Assembly: GCA_959608595.1 (NCBI GenBank) | Contig: CAUHTB010000044.1 | Span: forward strand, 1 to 6,224 | Source: an uncultured Veillonella sp. | Lineage (GTDB): Bacteria; Bacillota; Negativicutes; Veillonellales; Veillonellaceae | Reading direction: 5' to 3' | DNA length: 6,224 bases | Shown: piece after piece, positions 1 through 4,994 of the stretch | Position numbering within the stretch: the stretch's first letter is position 1 | Layout of the letters: every line of letters begins with the position of its first letter | Position numbers and translations under genes: made by a program | The notes under the pieces: model-generated | The model's database searches: none | Told to the model about the DNA's origin: nothing | Seen by the model: the letters and a program-made list of their open reading frames with translations, nothing else

Positions 1-26
1 ATCGTAAGTTTATATTTCCGCTCCAT
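1..26 (-). CDS. Partial toxin of a type II toxin-antitoxin pair (RelE/ParE-like), N-terminus only
   Basis: An ATG at 26-24 opens a frame that reads M-E-R-K-Y-K-L-T before leaving the window. It overlaps the end of the Phd-like antitoxin by 17 bases in a different frame. A purine-rich GGGAG stretch lies about 8 bases upstream, inside the antitoxin gene. Known of the family: Phd/YefM antitoxins are usually followed, with a short overlap or gap, by a RelE/ParE-fold or Doc/Fic toxin, and RelE/ParE toxins often begin with a short beta strand of the KYKL type. Inference: this is the start of such a toxin, translationally coupled to its antitoxin. Only eight complete codons are visible, so the family assignment rests mostly on position and could be wrong. 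Confidence 0.6.
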
Positions 27-279
27 CGATTCTCTCCCTTACTCGACGAAATACATCGGCACCAGAGTATCGAATTTTACTTTCTTTTGCTGCAGAATCA
101 GCTTCATCCAAGGCGTACTCAATAGGATCTGTTAATGCTGAATATTGTTCAATACTCATTAACACCATAGTTCCATATCCATTCTTAGTTAAAAATACAG
201 GTGAATTCGTTGTAATAACAGTTTCTTCAACTTCAGGAAATTTATTACGCAAGTCTGATACAGGTCTAATATTAATCAA
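10..279 (-). CDS. Phd/YefM-family type II antitoxin
   Basis: An 89-residue protein of normal length for Phd/YefM antitoxins. It begins MINIRPVSDLRNKF, the typical N-terminal strand and helix with which these proteins dimerise and bind their own operator. The middle segment (about residues 20-50, including SPVFLTKNGYGTMVL and MSIEQYSAL) is the conserved fold core. The charged C-terminal part (about 51-89) should be the flexible region that wraps the toxin. The start is taken as TTG at 279 because a perfect AAGGAGG lies 8 bases upstream; a GTG at 288 in the same frame falls inside that site and cannot be the start. The toxin gene overlaps its 3' end. Role: neutralises the partner toxin and probably represses the operon. 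Confident in the family; the exact partner toxin family is not visible. Confidence 0.9.
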   Translation of the reverse strand: MINIRPVSDLRNKFPEVEETVITTNSPVFLTKNGYGTMVLMSIEQYSALTDPIEYALDEADSAAKESKIRYSGADVFRRVRERIDGAEI

Positions 280-287
280 TATATACA

Positions 288-294
288 CCTCCTT
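288..294 (-). promoter_or_regulatory. Ribosome binding site that fixes the antitoxin start
   Basis: The minus strand reads AAGGAGG here, a complete match to the 16S tail. Eight bases separate it from TTG at 279. The in-frame GTG at 288-286 begins with the last G of this site, so it is part of the binding site and not a start. Confidence 0.8.
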
Positions 295-295
295 A

Positions 296-350
296 TATCA
301 TAATTCTATCATTATTTTATTGATTTTACTAACAATATTATAGTAATCAA
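296..350 (-). promoter_or_regulatory. Possible promoter and operator of the Phd-type operon
   Basis: On the minus strand TTGATT (350-345) and TAAAAT (328-323) are separated by 16 bases, a moderate sigma-70 match (4/6 and 5/6). Between the -10 box and the Shine-Dalgarno site the plus strand carries TATCATAAT (296-304) and TATCATTAT (307-315), a nearly identical direct repeat 11 bases apart, about one helical turn. ATAAT (300-304) and ATTAT (311-315) also form an inverted repeat. Phd-type antitoxins repress their own operons through repeats near the promoter, so this is a reasonable operator candidate, but the DNA is A+T-rich and the match could be chance. Confidence 0.35.
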
Positions 351-362
351 TAGTTCAACTAA

Positions 363-388
363 AAATGCCCTCCTTTAGGAGGGCATTT
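363..388 (-). terminator. Rho-independent terminator of the aminotransferase gene
   Basis: A perfect 11-bp stem (363-373 with 378-388) with a four-base loop and a GC-rich core (GCCCTCC/GGAGGGC). On the minus strand it is followed by TTTTT. It lies 24 bases past the aminotransferase stop and insulates that gene from the Phd-type operon downstream. Confidence 0.9.
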
Positions 389-411
389 ATTATATTAGAA
401 TTATACTTCTT

Positions 412-1728
412 CTATCGTTGTGCTTCGTAGGCTCTGAATAGTTTAGATAATAATTCAGGTGCCAAGCGCAATAGTTCTGGATTTTCACAGAAGGATACGC
501 GCAATTGTGTTCTGCCTGGATTATCTTCGCCTTTTTTACCGCTATAGAAACCATTGAGTGGAGCCATGAGAAGTGTGTATTCTTTGCCATCATCAAGGCT
601 AACTGCACCGTGTTCAGCACACCAAGAGGCAAATTCCACACCGTCAAAGCCAGGTTTCGCTACCTTGCGTACGTCAATAACAAAGTAAATAGACGCTTCT
701 GGACGAGATACGATAAAATCAGGTTCGACCGCTTTGAAACCTTCGTGGAGTTCAAAGATCATTTGACGGTAGTAATCACGTTGTTGCTCATACCAGTTAT
801 GAAGATCTGCGTGGCTTTCATGAGCCAAAGCACCAAAGATATATTGGCCTAGTGTATTAGCACTAAGGTTTGCTGTATATTCAGCTACAGATTTTTCATA
901 GCATAATTTATTATCTGTAATGATAGCGCCAATGCGTAGACCACAAGCATTCCATACCTTACTAGCCGTTTCAAGGCTGATACGACGGCCTTCAATGCCA
1001 GGTACATCCTTATCGGTTAAAGCCCAGATACTAGATGTTTCTTTCCCTTTTTCGTAAGCCAATTCGCGGTACGCTTCGTCAGAAATAATCCACAAATTAT
1101 GTTTAACACATAACTTAGCATATTCAATTAGTGTTTCCTTACTAAATAATTGACCTGTTGGATTATCGTAAGGGATGATGAGCAACGCACCTGGTTTTGT
1201 ATCGATAATACGTTGTTCTACTGTTTCAACGGATGGTAACTCAAACTCACCATCTTCGTTAAGTCGACGTTCAACAGTTACAGTTTTACGACCAATACGA
1301 AGACCAACCGCATCATAGTTTGTATAAGATGGGTTGAACATTAAAAGAGGGCGTTCCTCTTCACCAGCACCTCCACATACGCCAAGCATGATGATTTCCA
1401 TCGCCATGGATGCACCATCTGTTACGAGTACATCAAGACCAGTTGTATCAAAACCTTGGCTGCGTAAAATGTGAAGGAATGCTTCGCGACATTCATCAGT
1501 ACCTGTAGTTGGTACGTATGGCACGATGCCATTATGGAACGGGCTATTCACACCGCCCAAATCGAACAACCGACGCTGCATGGCGGGATGCATAGGACGC
1601 ATTACATTACCAATAGAACCATTCACCAAAATTGGTGGGTTCTTACGTTCCAAGAATTTAATTTGTCCTAAGCGAATGCCAGATGGCTTTCGAGCCATCA
1701 TATACGGCGACAATTCTGGTTGTTTCAT
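412..1728 (-). CDS. PLP-dependent class I/II aminotransferase (fold type I)
   Basis: A 438-residue cytosolic transaminase that moves an amino group between an amino acid and a 2-oxo acid through pyridoxal phosphate. Motifs appear in the right order: NPTG at 189-192, SDEAY at 216-220 (D217 for the pyridine nitrogen, Y220 for the PLP oxygen), the Schiff-base lysine K257 in SKVWNACGLRIG with phosphate-binding R265, and R410 in QLRVSF as the substrate carboxylate anchor. These match N194, D222, Y225, K258, R266 and R386 of aspartate aminotransferase. The chain is some 40 residues longer than many family members. The ATG at 1728 follows AGAGGAG by about 10 bases. The motifs cannot tell aspartate, aromatic or other specificity apart. 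It appears to be a single-gene unit with its own promoter, a hairpin in the leader and a strong terminator. Confidence 0.92.
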   Translation of the reverse strand: MKQPELSPYMMARKPSGIRLGQIKFLERKNPPILVNGSIGNVMRPMHPAMQRRLFDLGGVNSPFHNGIVPYVPTTGTDECREAFLHILRSQGFDTTGLDVLVTDGASMAMEIIMLGVCGGAGEEERPLLMFNPSYTNYDAVGLRIGRKTVTVERRLNEDGEFELPSVETVEQRIIDTKPGALLIIPYDNPTGQLFSKETLIEYAKLCVKHNLWIISDEAYRELAYEKGKETSSIWALTDKDVPGIEGRRISLETASKVWNACGLRIGAIITDNKLCYEKSVAEYTANLSANTLGQYIFGALAHESHADLHNWYEQQRDYYRQMIFELHEGFKAVEPDFIVSRPEASIYFVIDVRKVAKPGFDGVEFASWCAEHGAVSLDDGKEYTLLMAPLNGFYSGKKGEDNPGRTQLRVSFCENPELLRLAPELLSKLFRAYEAQR

Positions 1729-1758
1729 TCAGATCCAACTCCTCTAAAAAAAGAAACT

Positions 1759-1774
1759 GCCTCAGCAATGAGGC
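1759..1774 (-). promoter_or_regulatory. Terminator-like hairpin in the aminotransferase leader (possible attenuator)
   Basis: GCCTCA (1759-1764), loop GCAA, TGAGGC (1769-1774) forms a 6-bp stem. On the minus strand it is followed by CAG, then TTTCTTTTTTT, then the aminotransferase Shine-Dalgarno site. This is the anatomy of an intrinsic terminator placed between the promoter and the gene, as in attenuators. The CCTC of the first arm can also pair with the GAGG of the Shine-Dalgarno site, offering an alternative structure. The upstream protease gene already has its own terminator at 1898-1925, so this hairpin is not needed for that gene. The stem is short, so efficiency may be partial. Confidence 0.5.
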
Positions 1775-1813
1775 TATGAATTCCTAATATATTGATATAT
1801 ATAGATACTTAAT

Positions 1814-1851
1814 ATTATAGTGCTTTTCTTATAGAAAATCTATAGTTTTCT
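1814..1851 (-). promoter_or_regulatory. Promoter of the aminotransferase gene with interlocking inverted repeats
   Basis: A perfect minus-strand TATAAT lies at 1819-1814. The -35 region at 17 bases (about 1837-1842) is a poor match, which suggests activator help or tight control. Overlapping it on the plus strand are TTTTCT (1824-1829), AGAAAA (1833-1838) and TTTTCT (1846-1851). The middle copy can pair with either flank, giving two interlocking inverted repeats with 3- and 7-base spacers across the -35 to -10 region. This suggests an operator. The predicted transcript start near 1807 gives a leader of about 80 bases. Confidence 0.45.
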
Positions 1852-1897
1852 AACATATACTAACTCACTTATATACTATGGCCTTTAACACACAAAA

Positions 1898-1925
1898 AAG
1901 ACCGAGCTATTTATAGCCCGGTCTT
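1898..1925 (-). terminator. Rho-independent terminator of the M48 protease gene
   Basis: AAGACCG (1898-1904) pairs with CGGTCTT (1919-1925) and GCTAT (1906-1910) with ATAGC (1913-1917), with one A/C mismatch and a two-base loop. On the minus strand the stem is followed by a run of six T. It lies 20 bases past the protease stop. Confidence 0.9.
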
Positions 1926-1945
1926 ATATAGCTGTAACAATTAAA

Positions 1946-3235
1946 TTATCTATCGATTGTTTTACGTCCACTGTTCGTAGAGTTTGAATGATTCGTAGCT
2001 TTAGCTGTATGTTTTGTTGTAGAAGCCTTAGTAACAGGTTTTACTTCTTTACCTTTAGCCGGTTTAGCTTTTTCCGTTTTTACAGGTTTAGCCTTTTCTT
2101 GTTTTGCCTTTTTAGGTTTCTCTTGTTTTACCTTCACAGGATTTTTAGCATTGACTGCTGCCCCTGCTGGTTTTACAAATGCATTATTAAGGTTTGTAGC
2201 CACTTGTAATGCTACGTCGGAATTTGGGGTAGATACGATGGATTGACCTGCTACAGTTACTGTACCACCGCTATAGGATGCAGAGCCTGGTGTAATTTGG
2301 TTATTATGGTACAGACGTGCTAATTTACCAGCCATGTAATACGCACGTTCTTCCCCTGTATAGCGGCCGCTACCTGCTGGACTATAGATATTATCGCCAT
2401 TCACGTAAACTGCGCCATTAGACACGTTTACGTGGTTTCCAGAGTATGTGTACATGCGGGAAATATTGTTATTTACACGATCAGACAACTTAGGATGGTT
2501 ATTAGGTGCCACTACTTGTGAAAGCCCTTCACGATAGTGTTCCCCCACTTTGTTGCGTAATACCGCCATAGAACCAGCTGCACCGCCTACATTATAAGGA
2601 GATTCGCTTAAAATCTTGAAGCCTAATTCATCGGCTGCTTTTTCTTGGCTCATTGTAAATACTTGGTTAGACAAGTAGTTGCCGGCTACATTAGATAATA
2701 ATGCTGCCCCTTCACTACCGCCAGCTGCAATACCGACTGCTGTAGAAAGGCCGATTTGTTTTTTAGCGCCATTAATAATATCTTTATGCTCACCATGAGC
2801 AATTTCATGGGCCATTACATAAGCCAATTGATCATCATCAAGGGTATCCAAAGCACCTTTATTAACAGACATAACGCGACCAAGCGTTGCAAAGGCATTA
2901 AACTCTGTATCAGGGTTTGCATAAACAACGTAAGAACGTTTTACGCTAGGAGAAGCCTCTAAAGTTTTCAGGATACGTTGTACACGTGCTTGCGCTGCAC
3001 TATCGTTCAAGTAACCAGTTTTCTCCTTAGTACGTGCCAAGCTCTCTTGTTGGCCTTGTTCGGAATTATCCATTTTATTTAATGCAGTAGATACATAAGC
3101 CATGGCAACAGCACCACCAGCCAATGTTTGTACTGCACTAGATGCAGCATTCACAGGGGCAGTTTGCATAATAGCAGGCGCCATTGTTGCAGCCATCGCT
3201 ACAGATAATGTAGCTGCTGTAAGTTTCTTGTTCAT
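1946..3235 (-). CDS. Exported M48-family zinc metalloprotease with lysine-rich tail
   Basis: A 429-residue protein. Residues 1-30 form a Sec signal peptide (basic MNKK, a hydrophobic alanine-rich core, likely cleavage after VNA at 30), so it should act in the periplasm or outside the cell. The peptidase domain (about 60-260) has the zinc motif HEIAH at 143-147 (H143, E144, H147), the third ligand E198 in SQEKAADELG with D202, and the family HPxxxxR signature at 247-253. A glycine/alanine-rich stretch follows HEIAH at 160-190, where M48 enzymes often have hydrophobic helices. After the peptidase come two related segments (272-312 and 322-353) and a basic tail with 15 lysines among residues 364-399. 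BepA-like and Oma1-like relatives act in envelope quality control, but no TPR domain is present. The start ATG has GAAAGG 8 bases upstream. Substrate unknown. Confidence 0.9.
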   Translation of the reverse strand: MNKKLTAATLSVAMAATMAPAIMQTAPVNAASSAVQTLAGGAVAMAYVSTALNKMDNSEQGQQESLARTKEKTGYLNDSAAQARVQRILKTLEASPSVKRSYVVYANPDTEFNAFATLGRVMSVNKGALDTLDDDQLAYVMAHEIAHGEHKDIINGAKKQIGLSTAVGIAAGGSEGAALLSNVAGNYLSNQVFTMSQEKAADELGFKILSESPYNVGGAAGSMAVLRNKVGEHYREGLSQVVAPNNHPKLSDRVNNNISRMYTYSGNHVNVSNGAVYVNGDNIYSPAGSGRYTGEERAYYMAGKLARLYHNNQITPGSASYSGGTVTVAGQSIVSTPNSDVALQVATNLNNAFVKPAGAAVNAKNPVKVKQEKPKKAKQEKAKPVKTEKAKPAKGKEVKPVTKASTTKHTAKATNHSNSTNSGRKTIDR

Positions 3236-3350
3236 TCTCTCAACCTTTCAAATGATATAACCATATCATAATTAATCTAAATAGTACTCTAACATTTACA
3301 CACTATGAATATAGTATCTCTTCATCGTAAATATAGAATGAATAAGAGAA

Positions 3351-3379
3351 CATCTATTCATCTATTATCTAAATGTCAA
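3351..3379 (-). promoter_or_regulatory. Weak candidate promoter for the M48 protease gene
   Basis: The minus strand has a perfect TTGACA at 3379-3374; at 17 bases the -10 position reads TAGATG (3356-3351), only 3/6. The leader to the start codon would be about 110 bases. The rest of 3236-3444 is A+T-rich with no gene and no convincing terminator for the CGGC gene upstream, so read-through from that gene into the protease is possible. Confidence 0.25.
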
Positions 3380-3444
3380 TTATGGAGCGCTATTTAACAA
3401 TTATGAATCATTCCTCTATGGAAAATTAATCAAAGATTTTAGAA

Positions 3445-3816
3445 TTATTCATTATCCACTACAGGTTTAGCTGAAAGTATAACGGCTTCTTTACCGTCTT
3501 TAGAAACGGCAGCACCATGAGTATAGCCCACCACATCAAAGCCCGCCTCTGCACACTGCTCTGCGATGCTTTCATAATTTTCATTCTTACCACGAGTACA
3601 CGTAGATAAATGAACCGTAGTAACACCTTTTTTCTTGAAAGACTCGATTTTCTTGGCTAGATCACCACCACTATGGGTAAAACCTACCAACTCAATATCC
3701 TCATCTGCATAACGCTCAAAGGAATCCGCTTTATTCATAAATGCTTTTAAGCAACCGCCACAAGAACAGCGCTGCATTGTATCCTCATTTACGAGAACCG
3801 CAATTTTCTTAGACAT
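3445..3816 (-). CDS. CGGC-domain small protein, probably metal-binding
   Basis: A 123-residue soluble protein without signal peptide or membrane segment. It opens with a beta strand (KKIAVLVN) followed by CSCGGC at 17-22, which names the CGGC family. Further candidate ligands are H48, H69, C73 (in HLSTCTRGK) and C88. The alternating strand and helix pattern (IELVGFTHSG, TTVHLSTC, DVVGYTHG) suggests a small alpha/beta fold with the cysteines and histidines at strand ends. Members of this family are thought to bind a metal or an iron-sulfur cluster; the biochemical role is unknown. The length fits the family. The start ATG has AGGAGG four bases upstream, slightly closer than usual. It stands alone behind its own promoter. 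The family call is secure, the function is not. Confidence 0.85.
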   Translation of the reverse strand: MSKKIAVLVNEDTMQRCSCGGCLKAFMNKADSFERYADEDIELVGFTHSGGDLAKKIESFKKKGVTTVHLSTCTRGKNENYESIAEQCAEAGFDVVGYTHGAAVSKDGKEAVILSAKPVVDNE

Positions 3817-3848
3817 AAAACCTCCTATAAAAATATAGTATTAGAATT

Positions 3849-3857
3849 AGTATAACA
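3849..3857 (-). promoter_or_regulatory. Extended -10 promoter of the CGGC gene
   Basis: The minus strand reads TGTTATACT (3857-3849): an extended -10 element (TGn) joined to TATACT, 5/6 to consensus. No good -35 box lies 16-18 bases upstream, which is typical of extended -10 promoters. The Shine-Dalgarno site and ATG follow within about 33 bases. Confidence 0.5.
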
Positions 3858-4210
3858 TAGCTATAAGATAAATATGTATCTCAAAGCACGTTCATTAATG
3901 CTAATTATAGATAATTTGACCTATACAATTAAAATCTTGAAAGCTCATTAATATCTTCATCACACATATATACATATATACATCTAGCCAAAATACCAAG
4001 TATTAACATCAGTTACATTTAACTAATAACAATAAATGATACAACTTGATTTCTTCTATTTATAGACCTTTAAGAATAGTTAAATACCTTAAGACTTGAA
4101 TAGTGATTACAAGCCTAAAAAATTATGTTTATTATTTCTTTAAGCTACAAAAGGCTACTAATTTATCTATATAGTAAAAGTAAGAATTCGGATAAGCAAT
4201 TACTTTAAAA
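3858..4210. other. A+T-rich gap without a gene
   Basis: About 350 bases at roughly 23% G+C between the divergent CGGC and higBA-like units. I see no open frame with a ribosome binding site, no tRNA-like fold and no strong hairpin on either strand. The only structure is the octamer tandem repeat at 3965-3983 and scattered short direct repeats of 7-9 bases that A+T-rich DNA readily produces. Confidence 0.6.
3965..3983. repeat. Short tandem repeat of CATATATA
   Basis: Two perfect copies of the octamer CATATATA (3965-3972, 3973-3980) and a partial third CAT. It is a slippage-prone microsatellite in the middle of the gap, too far from either gene to be an obvious promoter spacer. Confidence 0.7.
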
Positions 4211-4239
4211 TTGAGATTTGAATGCATATATGCTATCAT
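4211..4239 (+). promoter_or_regulatory. Promoter and probable operator of the higBA-like operon
   Basis: TTGAGA (4211-4216) and TATCAT (4234-4239) are each 5/6 to consensus with an ideal 17-base spacer, and the -10 box is preceded by TGC, an extended -10 element. The spacer ends with the perfect 10-bp palindrome GCATATATGC (4224-4233). A helix-turn-helix antitoxin binding there would block RNA polymerase, the usual autoregulation of such operons. Transcription should start near 4246, about 13 bases before the toxin ATG. Confidence 0.75.
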
Positions 4240-4258
4240 GAAAGAAAGAAGGATTTGG

Positions 4259-4633
4259 ATGGAGAAACCGAAGTTTATATCTTATACTAGACCAAATGGT
4301 CATAACGAGTTTGAAGAGTTTTATAACTCTCTTCCTGTTAAAGACAGAAATAAATTACGTGCCACAATAGAAATGATTGAAGAAGCTGGTATACAAGCAG
4401 CAATTCAGCTTGAATGGATAAAAAAAATAGATAGCGAAATAAACGAGATACGATCAAAAGTTTCGTCAAATATTCAAAGAGCCTTATACTTCCATGTAAA
4501 AAACAACCAATATATTATCACTCATGGATTTACTAAGAAAACGCCAAAAACACCGATAAAAGAAATAGAAAGAGCAAAACAAATAAAATACGAATTTGAG
4601 GAGGAGTATTATGCCACTAAAAACATTAGATAA
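4259..4633 (+). CDS. HigB-like toxin of the RelE/ParE superfamily (phage Gp49-like)
   Basis: A 124-residue protein, normal length for Gp49-like (PF05973-type) toxins. Family features are NEFEEFYNSLP near the start, the helical KDRNKLRATIEMIEEAG (28-44), INEIRSKVSSNIQRALYFH (61-79, strands with R65 and R74) and the C-terminal signature HGFTKKTPKTP (89-99), followed by a helix. Known of the family: ribosome-dependent mRNA interferases neutralised by an HTH antitoxin encoded just downstream. The start is ATG 4259, with AAGGA 5 bases before it. TTG 4211 is the -35 box and ATG 4238 overlaps the -10 box, so neither can start this protein from the visible promoter. G+C is about 32%, below the flanking genes, and five of seven arginines are AGA, which fits a horizontally moved module. 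Confidence 0.88.
   Translation: MEKPKFISYTRPNGHNEFEEFYNSLPVKDRNKLRATIEMIEEAGIQAAIQLEWIKKIDSEINEIRSKVSSNIQRALYFHVKNNQYIITHGFTKKTPKTPIKEIERAKQIKYEFEEEYYATKNIR
4598..4606 (+). promoter_or_regulatory. Ribosome binding site of the HTH antitoxin inside the toxin gene
   Basis: GAGGAGGAG sits six bases (counting from AGGAGG) before ATG 4611, within the last codons of the toxin gene. It rules out the in-frame TTG at 4596, which lies on the site itself, and suggests translational coupling with strong antitoxin synthesis. Confidence 0.8.
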
Positions 4634-4886
4634 AATATTTGAGAAAGATAGAAATAATCCTACTTTAACAGAAAGCTATTTAGAAGAAAAAGCTAGATTA
4701 GAAAATGCAGTAGCAGTATTAAAAGCGAGGGAAGCTGCGGGTTTAACACAACGTGATTTAGCGAAAAAATCTGGTGTCCCGCAGTCTACAATCGCACGTA
4801 TAGAGAAAGGTGCAAATACTAGTTTAACTACTATGTGTAAAATTGCATTTGCTTTAGATAAACAATTAAAGATAATCTTAGTATAA
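4611..4886 (+). CDS. HigA-like XRE-family helix-turn-helix antitoxin
   Basis: A 91-residue protein. Residues about 35-88 form a Cro/C1-type helix-turn-helix domain; GLTQRDLAKKSGVPQSTIAR (44-63) carries the two DNA-contacting helices and continues into IEKG. The charged N-terminal third (KIFEKDRNN to EEKARLENA) is probably the part that contacts the toxin or packs against the dimer. It overlaps the toxin gene by 23 bases, and toxin-before-antitoxin order is typical of higBA-type modules. Expected roles: neutralise the toxin and repress the operon, most likely through the palindrome at 4224-4233. A lone HTH regulator is the alternative, but the overlap with a Gp49-like toxin makes the antitoxin reading strong. 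Confidence 0.9.
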   Translation: MPLKTLDKIFEKDRNNPTLTESYLEEKARLENAVAVLKAREAAGLTQRDLAKKSGVPQSTIARIEKGANTSLTTMCKIAFALDKQLKIILV

Positions 4887-4891
4887 GAAAT

Positions 4892-4927
4892 AACCCCTAT
4901 AAGCCAGTATGATGGATTATAGGGGTT
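4892..4927 (+). terminator. Rho-independent terminator of the higBA-like operon, possibly bidirectional
   Basis: AACCCCTATAA (4892-4902) pairs perfectly with TTATAGGGGTT (4917-4927), and an inner CCA/TGG pair (4904-4906 with 4913-4915) extends the stem around a GTATGA loop. On the plus strand it runs into GGGGTTTTATGTGTTTTT, a good U-tract, six bases after the antitoxin stop. On the minus strand the tail is TTATTTCTT, so it may also stop the convergent pirin transcript, for which no separate terminator is visible. Confidence 0.88.
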
Positions 4928-4994
4928 TTATGTGTTTTTAAATAAACACTTCAAAAGGGGTTGTATTTACACCATTATAAATCAGGGTGTTATA

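Noticed and set aside
280..288. GTG start for the Phd-type antitoxin at 288
   Set aside because: The GTG is the end of the AAGGAGGTG ribosome binding site; TTG 279 has ideal spacing from it.
505..852. Plus-strand open frame antisense to the aminotransferase, and similar frames at 1471-1747, 1988-2209, 2756-2962 and 5088-5750
   Set aside because: They lie wholly or almost wholly opposite well-supported genes and show no recognisable protein family.
1746..1810. T-box riboswitch before the aminotransferase
   Set aside because: The leader is only about 80 bases and lacks the T-box TGGNACCGCG sequence; only the hairpin and T-tract remain.
3351..3361. ATGAATAGATG shared, inverted, between the M48 and pirin upstream regions
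   Set aside because: Several 11-base matches are expected by chance in 6 kb of A+T-rich sequence over both strands.
3965..3983. CRISPR-like repeat
   Set aside because: The units are 8 bases, contiguous and without spacers.
4211..4258. Earlier starts for the HigB-like toxin (TTG 4211, ATG 4238)
   Set aside because: They coincide with the -35 and -10 boxes; ATG 4259 has the ribosome binding site.
4596..4610. TTG 4596 as start of the HTH antitoxin
   Set aside because: It overlaps the GAGGAGGAG ribosome binding site; ATG 4611 follows at the right distance.
4932..4949. GTGTTT/AAACAC hairpin as a terminator for pirin
   Set aside because: The stem is A/T-rich with no T-run after it on the minus strand; the 4892-4927 hairpin is a better candidate.
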